This document shows, one piece after another, positions 52,539 to 61,364 of a stretch of 64,000 bases of DNA (its first letter is position 1; each line of letters starts with the position of its first letter). The translations under genes and the position numbers were made by a program. Origin of the DNA: Lederbergia citri (GTDB lineage Bacteria > Bacillota > Bacilli > Bacillales > Bacillaceae_C); NCBI RefSeq assembly GCF_018343625.1, contig NZ_JAGYPG010000002.1:186001-250000 (forward strand), read 5' to 3'. The notes beneath the pieces were generated by a model that was not told where the DNA came from, did no database searches, and saw only the letters and a list, made by a program, of their open reading frames with translations.

Positions 52539-53517
52539 CGTTTCCTTCGTATAGGATCGCTACACCTATACCGCCTTTAAAGGCTGCTTACGGTTTCCCG
52601 TAAGACGAGACTATATCAACACCCACGAAGGGTGCTCCCCGTTTCGAATGCCAATCGCTTGCATCCTACGGCTTTCGCCTAGTCGTTGAGGTTTCAAGTG
52701 TCCGCGCTTTTTACCATTTATATTCCGCGCTAATATCCGTCCATCTAACTCTTTGTCGAATCTTCTCTACTCTCGACCTTGTATATCGATCACTTAATGA
52801 CATAATTTCAGATTGGGATTGACCGCGCTCTATTAATTTACATATGTCATGAACTTCATTTTCTTGGAGCGTATCGGTTCTGTAATTCGCTAAACCTAAT
52901 TCAATAGCGTGTTGTGCATTTTCGGTCGGGGTTGACCATTCAAGGTTATTTGCGTTATTATTTAACTTGTTACCGTCGATGTGATTGACTAAGTCTTTTC
53001 CTTCGTCTTTCTCCACGAATACTTCCGCGACCAAACGATGTATTCGTGGACTCTTTTTAATTCCGTACTTATCATCTATCCGGCAATCGTAATAGCCGTT
53101 ATGGACTCTTTTGTATATTAATTTATTACGCAACTTCGATTTAATCCTTCCCTTGTTACTGATTAAGTATTGCGGAAAATCTTCATGCGTTCTCCATATC
53201 TCACCATCTAAATCTCGCGTATCGTAATATTTATTTACCCCTAACCTACTTGCGATCGTTCTCACGCTACCTTCTTTCATCCCTAAAATATCCGCAATTT
53301 CTTCATTAGTCATTTTCGAGTAGTTTTCAACGATAAACTGATGTCTAGGATTCATTCCGCATCACCCTTTCAGAGATATTGCGGACACTTGCTTACCTGC
53401 TGATTGCCCATTGTTCCATCCTTCGGATTTTTACGCAATGCGTACCGTTGGCTTTAGGGTGTCCCAGCATTTAGAGGAGTTTCGACGTACCGTTTCCGAT
53501 ACGAAGCCCAATTTCTT
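52539..53517 (-). ncRNA. Group I self-splicing intron in nrdJ
   Basis: The intron interrupts codons for GEP|GFVN. Exon 1 ends in T (CCT) and the intron ends in G (52539), the group I U-G and omega-G rule. The 3' part has the conserved core: P7 can form between GACTA (complement of 52680-52684) and TAGTC (complement of 52609-52613, in GATATAGTC), preceded by CTCAACGACTAGGCG. An HNH ORF is carried inside. Removal restores one 762-residue frame. Confidence 0.88.
52711..53355 (-). CDS. Intron-encoded HNH homing endonuclease
   Basis: A 214-residue protein: an N-terminal HTH (MTNEEIADILGMKEGSVRTI), a NUMOD4-like domain (EIWRTHEDFPQYLISNKGRI), the HNH core IHRLVAEVFVEKDEGKDLVN with HIDGNKLNNNANNLEW, and a C-terminal HTH near IEMSL-like residues 180-205. 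It lies inside the group I intron and should cut an intronless nrdJ to drive homing. AAAGGGTGA precedes the ATG. Confidence 0.9.
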   Translation of the reverse strand: MNPRHQFIVENYSKMTNEEIADILGMKEGSVRTIASRLGVNKYYDTRDLDGEIWRTHEDFPQYLISNKGRIKSKLRNKLIYKRVHNGYYDCRIDDKYGIKKSPRIHRLVAEVFVEKDEGKDLVNHIDGNKLNNNANNLEWSTPTENAQHAIELGLANYRTDTLQENEVHDICKLIERGQSQSEIMSLSDRYTRSRVEKIRQRVRWTDISAEYKW

Positions 53518-54729
53518 AGGTTCGCCTTCCGCCTTCATCATTTCGAAGATTAAGTTTAACTGTTCGCGACTTGGCTTCGATTCAAACGCGATAGAGTTAT
53601 TAGACATACGGCGATGATGTAACGGTCGCGCATTCGGATTCATCGGCTCAATCGCCGCGAGCTTATTCGCCAATTCGTTCATGCCGAGTTCTTCGACTAA
53701 GCCGACGACCTTTTCGTGTTGTTCAACGTTCCATATTCCGTTAATTCCGTATTTTGCGAAGATACATTCGTAATCGTCCGCATCCATAAGGAAAATTTCG
53801 GCAGTCCTGCGCACGCCTCCGACAACTACGTTATTTCCGATAAGGTTTCCGATGTCGAGAATATGAATCGGACGTACTCGCTTAAATTGCGTGTTATAAA
53901 CGCATTCTAACGGAGCTAGCGACGGATCGAGTTCATTTCGTAGTACCTTGACGATACCTTCGAACATTTCCTTTAATGGCTCGTAGCCTGACGCCGTACC
54001 ACCGAAAGTATGAAGTCGCGAGCCTTGCGGTCTTATATAGTCGTAATAGATTCCGATAGTTTGAACGGATTCGTATTCCTTTTCGGTAAGTAAGCGAAGG
54101 AAAACGCGTAATGATTCGACCCATCCTTCCTTTGAATCGCCGACGTGGATTACGGCTTTCGTGCCTTCGTTGATAACGTATAAAGACGTATTCGCCTCTT
54201 TAACGAGTGGATAGCGCTGCGTATATGGTTCGTGGATTACTTCGACGTTTGTACGTATTGGCGCGAGTTCCTGCGCGAATGCTTTCGTACACTTAAAGCC
54301 AACGCCAGTGCCTACGAGTAATAAGTAGAATAAGTCGCCTAAGTCGTCCCAGCTTCGGATATTAAGGAATGAACAGTTAAAATTCGCAAGTGGAAATTTC
54401 TCCGCTACTCCTTGATCGCTACCGCCCACCCAAAGCGTTCGACCCGATAGAAACTGGCGTAAATTAAACATACTATCGAAAAATTCCTCGGCTTCCTTGC
54501 GGTACTTCGCGTAATCAACTTCGTAACCGATCTTCTCTACGTGTTTCACGCCAAGCCCTACGTTATATTCCGTAGCCCTTCGGCATGTTTCCTTCCAAGT
54601 CTCGCGTCTGCCTTCCGCTGGCAAGTAACGCGAATATGTCCGATAGTAAACGAACTGTCCTAGCGCGTTCATGTGCGCCGGGAAGTCCGGGTATTGTTCG
54701 ATAAATTCATCCGTTAAAAGTTGCTTCAT
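53518..54729 (-). CDS. nrdJ: Class II ribonucleotide reductase, exon 1
   Basis: First exon, exactly 404 codons, starting MKQLLTDEFIEQYPDFPAHM. It contains C119 in NFNCSFLN at the same position as in the L. leichmannii enzyme, GRTLWVGG (97-104), the VGTGVGFK loop, GGTASGYEPL and NNVVVGGVRRTAEIFL. It ends at MMKAEGEP. The frame runs on into the intron for 29 codons before stopping. The enzyme reduces NTPs to dNTPs using B12 and works under aerobic or anaerobic conditions. Confidence 0.92.
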
Positions 54730-54909
54730 TCAATCGCCCTCCAACCGTTTTAATTCCGCCTTTATTCCTTCAAGTCCTCGTATAATAGTCCGCCGTTCCT
54801 CAGCCAATTCCTTTAAGCGTAACTCGACCGCATCAATGTCGCGCCCATTGTCAACGAGATTCGCTTCGAGTGACGTGGCGAGCTTGCGTAATTCTTTTGG
54901 TATGTTCAT
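54730..54909 (-). CDS. Small coiled-coil protein
   Basis: A 59-residue protein, MNIPKELRKLATSLEANLVD and then RDIDAVELRLKELAEERRTI, mostly heptad helix. I take the ATG at 54909, which overlaps the preceding stop by 4 nt. A longer upstream frame is a shadow of the membrane gene. It directly precedes nrdJ. Confidence 0.6.
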   Translation of the reverse strand: MNIPKELRKLATSLEANLVDNGRDIDAVELRLKELAEERRTIIRGLEGIKAELKRLEGD

Positions 54910-55166
54910 CGTCGGAACATTCGCTTCCTCATTTCGTCGAACTCCTTGCTCGCTCGTTGTTGTTCGCGATACGTACCGATTACGAATAGAACTTTTACCG
55001 CGAGAATCAGCGCCCATAGTCCGAGAACTATTCCGCCGATTAACGGATAATTAACGCTAATGTCCGCAATCTTACCGATAATCCACGCAATACCAAGGAT
55101 TGCTCCTTCCCATATTGCAAGTTGCAAAACAAACGCTAAAATTACCGCAATGATTATCGCTGTCAT
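54906..55166 (-). CDS. Small membrane protein
   Basis: An 86-residue protein with two membrane helices (about 2-33 and 42-65) and a basic C-terminal tail ending EMRKRMFRR. Its ATG shares a base with the upstream stop, and its stop overlaps the next gene. Several such small membrane proteins cluster here; roles are unknown. Confidence 0.62.
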   Translation of the reverse strand: MTAIIIAVILAFVLQLAIWEGAILGIAWIIGKIADISVNYPLIGGIVLGLWALILAVKVLFVIGTYREQQRASKEFDEMRKRMFRR

Positions 55167-55315
55167 TATTCCGATTCCTCCTTAATAGTTACGAATTTAT
55201 TATTGAATCGTTCATAATCCGTCCGCATGACCGGAGGCTTTCCGTTATAAATCGGCTCAAATTTCGTCTTATTATTGCGCGCTTCTTCGCGTCTTTCTCT
55301 GCGTGATTTAATCAT
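55166..55315 (-). CDS. 49-residue basic protein
   Basis: The protein starts MIKSRRERREEARNNKTKFE and continues PIYNGKPPVMRTDYERFNNK. It is preceded by GGAGGAAAAGGA and overlaps both neighbours (4 nt upstream, 1 nt downstream). It is very basic at the N-terminus and acidic at the end. No family is recognised. Confidence 0.6.
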   Translation of the reverse strand: MIKSRRERREEARNNKTKFEPIYNGKPPVMRTDYERFNNKFVTIKEESE

Positions 55316-55503
55316 TCCTTTTCCTCCTTCTTAATCGTGTGATAAATGCCGTAAGCCAGCATTCCGTAGAATACTGCGTTAGTTAAGAACGATAAGGCGA
55401 TTGCAGCGTCCTCGAACGTATGACCAACCGCTAACATTACGACATTTCCGAGATAGGCTACGATAGCAACTACGGAAAGCCAAAATAATACTTTACCGCC
55501 CAT
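55312..55503 (-). CDS. Small two-helix membrane protein
   Basis: A 63-residue protein with helices at about 4-27 and 35-55 and a charged tail KKEEKE. It overlaps the RuvC-like gene by 11 nt and the 49-residue gene by 4 nt. Function is unknown. Confidence 0.62.
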   Translation of the reverse strand: MGGKVLFWLSVVAIVAYLGNVVMLAVGHTFEDAAIALSFLTNAVFYGMLAYGIYHTIKKEEKE

Positions 55504-56005
55504 TCTCCGATTCCTCCTTAATTAATCCGTTTAATAATGCGTAAGTCAGCGCGACGGCTACCGCGTCACTAGCATCATCGGATTTAAACTCGATGTCCTC
55601 GCCCAGTATTCGCCTTACACCGTCCGCGACTTCCTCCTTATCTGCGGTACCTTTACCGCTAACTGCCTTCTTGATTGCCGACGCAACTATCTCGTCCTTT
55701 TCGTCGATACTGTATCCGTACTTGCCGAGCGCCATATCTATCGCAGCCCACGCGCCGTATACGAGTTGCTTGGCGCGTTTTGATCGTGAAGTGCCGGTAT
55801 ACTTTTCGCGGACTACTGCGTCGAAAGGTCCGTATTCGTGTATCGCCTTTATTGCGAAGGCTTCGATATAACTGTATCGCTGGCTATCGCTGAACTTCGT
55901 GTCAGTTTTCACGGAATCGACGTAGAGTAGTTTCGGACGATTGCGTTTGATTTCGATGACAGCTACGCCCGGGCTTGCGCTGATGTCTAACGCAAGAATC
56001 TTCAA
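55493..56005 (-). CDS. RuvC-like Holliday junction resolvase
   Basis: A 170-residue RNase H-fold nuclease: D7 in LALDIS, E67 in VVREKYTG, and an acidic cluster with D143, D144 and D147 in SDDASDAVAVAL, the catalytic layout of RuvC-type enzymes. It starts at TTG, overlapping the previous stop (TTGA). It would resolve branched DNA before packaging, acting with the terminase and the replication enzymes of this block. Confidence 0.82.
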   Translation of the reverse strand: MKILALDISASPGVAVIEIKRNRPKLLYVDSVKTDTKFSDSQRYSYIEAFAIKAIHEYGPFDAVVREKYTGTSRSKRAKQLVYGAWAAIDMALGKYGYSIDEKDEIVASAIKKAVSGKGTADKEEVADGVRRILGEDIEFKSDDASDAVAVALTYALLNGLIKEESENGR

Positions 56006-56142
56006 TCGTCAATCACCGCCGTTATCAATCCGACTACTATTCCGAGTAGTAACGCGGTAAAAAGATCGGGTGAATATCCTATTGACGGAAAAATAACGAA
56101 ATATAGTACGAAGAATATTAGTATCATCGTTATAATTTTCAA
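56002..56142 (-). CDS. 46-residue membrane peptide
   Basis: Starting at TTG behind GGGAGG, it encodes two hydrophobic stretches (MILIFFVLYFVIFP and LFTALLLGIVVGLITAV). Both ends overlap the neighbours by 4 nt in TTGA form. The tight overlaps and ribosome site argue that it is translated. An ATG start 15 nt later is also possible. Confidence 0.55.
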   Translation of the reverse strand: MKIITMILIFFVLYFVIFPSIGYSPDLFTALLLGIVVGLITAVIDD

Positions 56143-57143
56143 GCCTTCGCCTCCCTTACGCTTTTAATAAACTCGAACGCATCGTAATACGCTTGCTTTT
56201 TCCAATCCGGCAAGCCCGACTTTAGTACGAGCTTTAAGTGATTCTTTAGGTATTCGTACTCGCTGTCCGACATACTTTCGGCTATCGCCGTCTTATACTC
56301 GTTAAACTTCCATCCGTCTAAATCCACGCTCGGCGGATTATTTTCTCGAATAGCCTTCGTAATCATTGCGAACTTATCGAAAAGTGGCTTACGATCCGCG
56401 TCCGTAATCCTTCTGCAAAACGCTCGAATGTCCGGAAAGTCTGCGTATTCCTCCGCGCTCATATCCCACGCACGCTTCGCGCCGTTGACGTACAAAACGA
56501 TATAGTAATCGCAGTCGTACATATATGCATAAAGTGCCGTCTGCGCTTCGTGCGATTCCTGCGCCTTAGTCAGCGACTTAGTGGACGTTTTCGAAGGTGA
56601 CTGTTGCTTCGATTTAATTTCGAGTCCTACGCGGATAACTTCGCCGTCGTCAGTTAGATAGCGCATGATTCCGTCCGGCGCTCCGTATAGATAGAACTTT
56701 TCTCCGTTATGTTCGACGAGCTTATTCGTCTTGGCAAATTCCTCGAAGCGCGGCGTGCCGTCCGGATTCTTTTCGAAAGTGAAGCGCGGCTTATTGCCCG
56801 TCAATCGTTCGAAGTTGCGCTCGATTGCTAATATCTCCCGTTGTATGACGCTTCCGAATGCGGTACCGAGTTTCTGCCAGCGTGATTGGTGCGGCTGTAC
56901 CGTTTTAACGTCCCTCTTCGCGCGCATCGCCTTCATGTAAAGTTCGCGCGGACATTTCGTAGCTGCCGACGGACTGAAATACGGCGCGCCTCTTTCCGGC
57001 CAAACTTGCGGCGGATTCGAATACCACTTCGCTATTTGGGCGTCCAGTGCGTTGTCCCACGTTTCGGGAAGCGAATGCCATTCGTCGAGCATCGCGATAA
57101 AGTCGCCTTCTATTTGTGCGGAAATATCTATATAATTCGTAAT
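56139..57143 (-). CDS. PD-(D/E)XK exonuclease, RecB/Cas4-like, with probable ATT start
   Basis: A 334-residue nuclease. Catalytic residues are D157 in GAPDGIM and E175-x-K177 in LEIKSK, with QTALYAYMYDC following, as in RecB-family phage exonucleases. Four residues NPPS and late helices finish the domain. The first ATG (57092) has no ribosome site. The frame is open further up and reads TNYIDISAQIEGDFIA after an ATT at 57143, with AAAGGGAG nine bases before it. I prefer ATT. It probably recombines or processes phage DNA. Confidence 0.75.
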   Translation of the reverse strand: MTNYIDISAQIEGDFIAMLDEWHSLPETWDNALDAQIAKWYSNPPQVWPERGAPYFSPSAATKCPRELYMKAMRAKRDVKTVQPHQSRWQKLGTAFGSVIQREILAIERNFERLTGNKPRFTFEKNPDGTPRFEEFAKTNKLVEHNGEKFYLYGAPDGIMRYLTDDGEVIRVGLEIKSKQQSPSKTSTKSLTKAQESHEAQTALYAYMYDCDYYIVLYVNGAKRAWDMSAEEYADFPDIRAFCRRITDADRKPLFDKFAMITKAIRENNPPSVDLDGWKFNEYKTAIAESMSDSEYEYLKNHLKLVLKSGLPDWKKQAYYDAFEFIKSVREAKA

Positions 57144-57145
57144 GA

Positions 57146-57334
57146 TTAATCGCTCCCTTTCTTTTCTGCGGTTACTCCGGTTAAATATTCGATTTCATGC
57201 GTAGTGACCTCACCGACTTCTGCGTGAATCGTAATTCTGCGTAATCCTCTAACTTCTTTTCCGTCCATCAATACCGTAAAATCGTCGCCCGGCTTACGTT
57301 GAATAAAGACTAAGCTCGGCTCTTTTTCGCTCAT
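57146..57334 (-). CDS. Small beta-rich protein
   Basis: A 62-residue protein: MSEKEPSLVFIQRKPGDDFT, VLMDGKEVRGLRRITIHAEV and a short tail. It overlaps the membrane protein gene by 4 nt. No family is recognised; the pattern suggests a compact beta fold. Confidence 0.6.
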   Translation of the reverse strand: MSEKEPSLVFIQRKPGDDFTVLMDGKEVRGLRRITIHAEVGEVTTHEIEYLTGVTAEKKGSD

Positions 57335-57522
57335 TCCACGTCATCCTCCTTCGTTCTAATAACTCCGATATTTACCGGCTGTAATCCGCTGAACATAAAC
57401 GCAAACATTTGCGCAAGTATCGTCGCGACTATCGCTTGCAACCACGTAAGCTCGACGCCGAACGTCGTTAGGCCGACTTTTACGATGACTGCGGTTACTC
57501 CGATTAGTATTAGGCGGTACAT
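57331..57522 (-). CDS. Small membrane protein
   Basis: A 63-residue protein with two membrane helices (about 3-20 and 28-46) and an acidic tail TKEDDVE. Its ATG shares a base with the upstream stop. Function unknown; it is one of several small membrane proteins in the replication block. Confidence 0.62.
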   Translation of the reverse strand: MYRLILIGVTAVIVKVGLTTFGVELTWLQAIVATILAQMFAFMFSGLQPVNIGVIRTKEDDVE

Positions 57523-58007
57523 TAGACCGACTCCTTTATTTCGTTTAATCTCGCGTATTCTCCGAACAGTTCTAGTGCCTTTTCGTTATATGCGCAGGCA
57601 GCTTCCTCGGGAGTTTCGAAACGTCCTAGTATTATCTTTTTACCGTCTTTATGGATTCTCGCTTCCCACTTTTCGTTACAATCCTCGACGTAAACAACGC
57701 CTTTATATCCGGAAGTGTTATCCGATCTGATTGACGTATTATATAGGTTCTCCGCGCTTGTAACTATTCGAAGATTACTTTTCCGATTATCGAGTTTATC
57801 ACCGTTAATATGGTCAACAATTTGACCTTCTTCGGCTTCTAATACTTCTCGGTGTAAATAAACCATTCGCTTATTCTTACGTCCGCCTACTGACCGAGCA
57901 GCGTATTTTCCGCCTACACAATGCCACTTAAATTCTCCGAAACGTTCATAATCGACATCATCGACAATTGCGACTTTCCCTTTAGTTAACGGGATTTCTC
58001 TCGTCAC
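57522..58007 (-). CDS. HNH endonuclease with AP2 DNA-binding domain
   Basis: A 161-residue nuclease. The HNH core VYLHREVLEAEEGQIVDHIN then GDKLDNRKSNLRIVTSAEN is followed by an AP2-type domain (NTSGYKGVVYVEDCNEKWEA and RIHKDGKKIILGRFETPEEA). I start at the GTG at 58007 behind AAAAGGAG, so its beginning overlaps the end of the DNA polymerase by 26 nt. It is probably a homing nuclease placed next to the polymerase. Confidence 0.85.
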   Translation of the reverse strand: MTREIPLTKGKVAIVDDVDYERFGEFKWHCVGGKYAARSVGGRKNKRMVYLHREVLEAEEGQIVDHINGDKLDNRKSNLRIVTSAENLYNTSIRSDNTSGYKGVVYVEDCNEKWEARIHKDGKKIILGRFETPEEAACAYNEKALELFGEYARLNEIKESV

Positions 58008-60183
58008 TAAACCACTCCTTTTCGTCGATTTTCTCCGCCCATTTATACGGATATATCTCGATGTCACAACGGACAGGTACGTGTAATTTAACCGCGTTTT
58101 CCAATACGGCTCTAATTTCGTGTAACGCTTCTCGGCTTATATCGCGCGGACAATCGAAGTTTAATTCGTCATGCACCTGTAAAATGATGTGCGTATCATA
58201 TTTCGGAAGTACCGCTTGCAAGTCGACGACCGCCTTTTTCAATATCGAGCCAGCACTCGCTTGTATCGGAAAATTCCCCGCCTGCCTTTGCGCTGAAAAT
58301 AACCGCCAGCGATCCTTCTTGCTCGCCTTTATATCGTCGTGTAATCGTCTTTTCCTTCCGAATATATCCGTAACAAATCCTTGCTTTTCGACTAAACGAT
58401 GTTGCTCGTCCATGTAACGCTTAATTCCGGGATAGCCTCGGAAATAATCGTCGATAATCTTCTGCGCTTCTGCTTTCGATACTTCGAGAGTATCAGCTAA
58501 CTTACCCGCGCCCATTCCGTAGACAATTCCGAAGTTTACAATCTTCGCTCTCTTACGTAACTTTTGGCACTCGTGTCCGTCCGTATCCTTTTCTGTTTCG
58601 ATGTCCTCGTAAGAGTATTTACCGTTACTGATAAGAGCCGCAGTTGTCGAGTGAATATCGCGCCCATGTTCGAAGGCGTCGATTAATACCTTTTCGTTCG
58701 CCATGTGCGCCAGTACCCGAAGTTCAATCTGCGAATAGTCCATCGAAACAAGGATACGATCATTACCGTTAGCGAGGAATAAATGACGGACTTCCGGACG
58801 CTTTGCAGGAATCTGTTGCGTATTAGGGTCCGAACATGTAAACCTTCCGGTCGCAGCGCCCCACGTATTATGCCACGGATGAATACGTCCGTCTGACTTA
58901 ACCTCGCGCGGTAGTTTTTGCGTAAAAGACGAGCGAAGTTTTCCGATTTCTTTATATTCAAGTAGCAATTCGACCGCTTTATGTTCGCCTTTTATCCGAT
59001 TTAGGAAGCGTTGATTCGTTGAACCATTGCCAAGGTCGGTCAACTTTAATTCTTCGAATAATACTTCGCTAACTTGCGCGGGTGAGTTCAGATTTATTTC
59101 CTTACCGATCGTTTCGTATATCTTACTCTGTAACTCCGCTTCCTCTTTCGCCAGCTTTTCGTCTAATGCGAGTGCGCCTTCACTATCGAATTTAATTCCG
59201 CGAATGTCCGACCATATGAATTGCCGAGCCACAGGCATTTCAACGTCGTAAAACAATCGCTTAATCTCTCGTAAATCCGGCCTGCTGTCGTACCATTTCG
59301 AAATCCATTCGTAAAGTTTAAGCGTCTTTTCGGTATCGCCTGCCGCGTATACTAGCGCCACGTCTAACGGCACTTCGTTAAATTGCGTATTCGGGAATAG
59401 TTCATCGAAGTTATCACTCGGCTCTTTTAGCCAGTCTGTAAGCAAGTCTTTTAAACGGTGCGAACGGTTTTCGTCGAGTGACATCGCCATTATGCGAGTA
59501 TCAGCGTGCAAACTATCGATAAGGTTTACACCGTATTTAACGTAGAACCATTTACAGTCGAAAGGTGCGTTGTGCATAACGATTTTAGACGCCATTAATG
59601 CCGACGCAACCATGCCGATTACATCAAACGTCATATACGCGTTTAAGTCCGTTTCTTCGACGTGTGCTATCGGTACATAATAATTGGCGCGTTGGGTAGT
59701 AACGGAAAAGCCTGCGATTTCGCCTTTCCACGGGTCAAGCGCGCCTCCGTCCTTTCCGAATGTCTCTAAGTCGAACGCTATTAAATCGCTTGCCCGAATG
59801 TCGTCCGCCATTTTCGCTAATTTATCTATCGTGTCCGCCAGTATATAATTCGAAGGTGTATTCGCTACAAGTTCCGCTAACTTGCTTTCACGCTGTCTAT
59901 CGGCGAGCTGTTTGTGCAAGCGTAACGCCTCCGCTTTGCTAAAACGCTTGGCGGCGGAAGAAGGTTCTCTGCCTATAAGACCTTCCGCCATTGCCGCCTT
60001 AACTTCGATTAGCTTGCGTTGATCCGCCTCGCTATTTTTCATCGCTAGAATCCGTTGCCACGCGTCCTCTAGTGTCTCCGACATCGCCTGCTTCCGTTTA
60101 GCCGCGGCTTTAACAGCCGTATTCGCCTTATCGTCCTTTGCCGTAGGACTGCGCAAGTTTAGCGTAAGTTTCGGTTTATCCAA
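57982..60183 (-). CDS. Family A DNA polymerase
   Basis: A 733-residue replicative polymerase. The 3'-5' exonuclease domain starts at FDLETFGKDG (D138, E140). The polymerase domain shows motif A DYSQIELRVLAHM, motif B KRAKIVNFGIVYGMGAG and motif C LQVHDELNFDCP. There is no 5'-3' exonuclease domain. It starts at TTG (60183) behind GGAGGTG, overlapping the methyltransferase end by 8 nt. Together with the SSB-like and recombination proteins it makes phage DNA synthesis largely independent of host Pol III. Confidence 0.95.
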   Translation of the reverse strand: MDKPKLTLNLRSPTAKDDKANTAVKAAAKRKQAMSETLEDAWQRILAMKNSEADQRKLIEVKAAMAEGLIGREPSSAAKRFSKAEALRLHKQLADRQRESKLAELVANTPSNYILADTIDKLAKMADDIRASDLIAFDLETFGKDGGALDPWKGEIAGFSVTTQRANYYVPIAHVEETDLNAYMTFDVIGMVASALMASKIVMHNAPFDCKWFYVKYGVNLIDSLHADTRIMAMSLDENRSHRLKDLLTDWLKEPSDNFDELFPNTQFNEVPLDVALVYAAGDTEKTLKLYEWISKWYDSRPDLREIKRLFYDVEMPVARQFIWSDIRGIKFDSEGALALDEKLAKEEAELQSKIYETIGKEINLNSPAQVSEVLFEELKLTDLGNGSTNQRFLNRIKGEHKAVELLLEYKEIGKLRSSFTQKLPREVKSDGRIHPWHNTWGAATGRFTCSDPNTQQIPAKRPEVRHLFLANGNDRILVSMDYSQIELRVLAHMANEKVLIDAFEHGRDIHSTTAALISNGKYSYEDIETEKDTDGHECQKLRKRAKIVNFGIVYGMGAGKLADTLEVSKAEAQKIIDDYFRGYPGIKRYMDEQHRLVEKQGFVTDIFGRKRRLHDDIKASKKDRWRLFSAQRQAGNFPIQASAGSILKKAVVDLQAVLPKYDTHIILQVHDELNFDCPRDISREALHEIRAVLENAVKLHVPVRCDIEIYPYKWAEKIDEKEWFSDERNPVN

Positions 60184-60904
60184 CCGCAGTCACCTCCGCT
60201 ATACGTCGATTGCCTATTTCGACGTATTCCGGTTCCTTTTCGATGCCGATGAATTGACGCCCTGTGTTAATAGCCGCTACTGCCGTCGTACCACTTCCGA
60301 TACAATTATCGAGGTCTATATCGCCTTCATTCGTATACGTTCGGATCAAATACTCGAATAATGCGACGGGCTTTTGCGTTGGATGATATTTTTCGGAATC
60401 GTACGGAAAATCCAGTAATTGAGTCGGATAATTAGTCCACTCTTGAACGTAACTATCGTTTTTCATTTCAGACCAATTTTCGCCGGTTCTTCCCCGCTTA
60501 TTAGTTTTGCCATACGGCTCTAATCCTTGTGGATTATACGTCGGTTGTCGCTTATAAAATACGCTGATATTTTCATGCTTTTTTAGAGGTCGTTTGTTAG
60601 CTAATTGAAAACCCGTCGAATTATTTTTAACCCACACCCATTCGTATCTATATAACGAAATATTCGAAGCGTTTAGCGATGTAGTGAACGGCTGACTGCA
60701 GGTAAGAACGATCGCTCCGTTATCTTTAATAATTCGTTCGTATTGCGTCCATAATTCGTCTAATGGGATAATTGAATCCCATTTATTTCGCGTCCTACCA
60801 TACGGAAGGTCGCATAGTATCATATCGATATAGCCGTCGGGTATTCGCTTCATAATTTCGAGGCAATCGCCTTGCGTTATCCGATTCAATAAATCCTCCG
60901 CCAA
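60176..60904 (-). CDS. Site-specific DNA methyltransferase, N4/N6 amino type
   Basis: A 242-residue enzyme: DLLNRITQGDCLEIMKRIPD, catalytic DLPYG (32-36), KPLKKHENISVFYKRQPTYN, HPTQKPVALFEYLIRTYTN and the cofactor loop CIGSGTTAVAAI near the C-terminus, a beta-type order. I take the TTG at 60904 behind GGAGG; starts further up would extend into the preceding stop region. It is the third DNA methyltransferase in the prophage. Confidence 0.85.
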   Translation of the reverse strand: MAEDLLNRITQGDCLEIMKRIPDGYIDMILCDLPYGRTRNKWDSIIPLDELWTQYERIIKDNGAIVLTCSQPFTTSLNASNISLYRYEWVWVKNNSTGFQLANKRPLKKHENISVFYKRQPTYNPQGLEPYGKTNKRGRTGENWSEMKNDSYVQEWTNYPTQLLDFPYDSEKYHPTQKPVALFEYLIRTYTNEGDIDLDNCIGSGTTAVAAINTGRQFIGIEKEPEYVEIGNRRIAEVTAVG

Positions 60905-60924
60905 ATTATCGCCTCCGTTCTTTA

Positions 60925-61344
60925 TTAAATTCCTACGATTGCTTTTGCTTCTTCGAGGGTTTCGCAAAGCCACAGGCTGTTCGCCTTTTCCGCATACTCT
61001 TGCTTAATTTTAGCGATTTCTTCGTCAACAGGATCGTTGATTTTATTGGCGAAAGTATTAAACTTATCCCATTCCGGATTCCTGTAATCGTAGTTTCTAT
61101 TTACCGTAAAGTAGTAGCCTGTTTTTGCGCGGTATTCCTCGCTTAAAGCCTCGATTTCAGCTTTCTTTTCCATTATTTTCGAATATATTCCGTTAACCTT
61201 AAAGTGCTTTCGAGCCATTTCTTCGCGAGTCTCTAACGTTAATGCCTTTTTGCGCGCTTCCTTAATCTTATCGTCGCGTTGCTTTTCGAGAATTGCCGTC
61301 AATGCTTTCACTCGTTGAGCGCCTAATATTTTTAAATTCGACAT
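60925..61344 (-). CDS. Hypothetical charged helical protein
   Basis: A 139-residue helical protein rich in Lys and Glu: LGAQRVKALTAILEKQRDDK, then KKAEIEALSEEYRAKTGYYF and DPVDEEIAKIKQEYAEKANS, ending WLCETLEEAKAIVGI. It lies between the zinc-motif protein and the methyltransferase. No family is recognised. Confidence 0.6.
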   Translation of the reverse strand: MSNLKILGAQRVKALTAILEKQRDDKIKEARKKALTLETREEMARKHFKVNGIYSKIMEKKAEIEALSEEYRAKTGYYFTVNRNYDYRNPEWDKFNTFANKINDPVDEEIAKIKQEYAEKANSLWLCETLEEAKAIVGI

Positions 61345-61364
61345 AACATCGCTTCCCCTCGTTT

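Noticed and set aside
54910..55017. Longer N-terminus of the coiled-coil protein at 54730
   Set aside because: It runs in a second frame over the membrane protein gene; the ATG at 54909 has the expected ATGA coupling.
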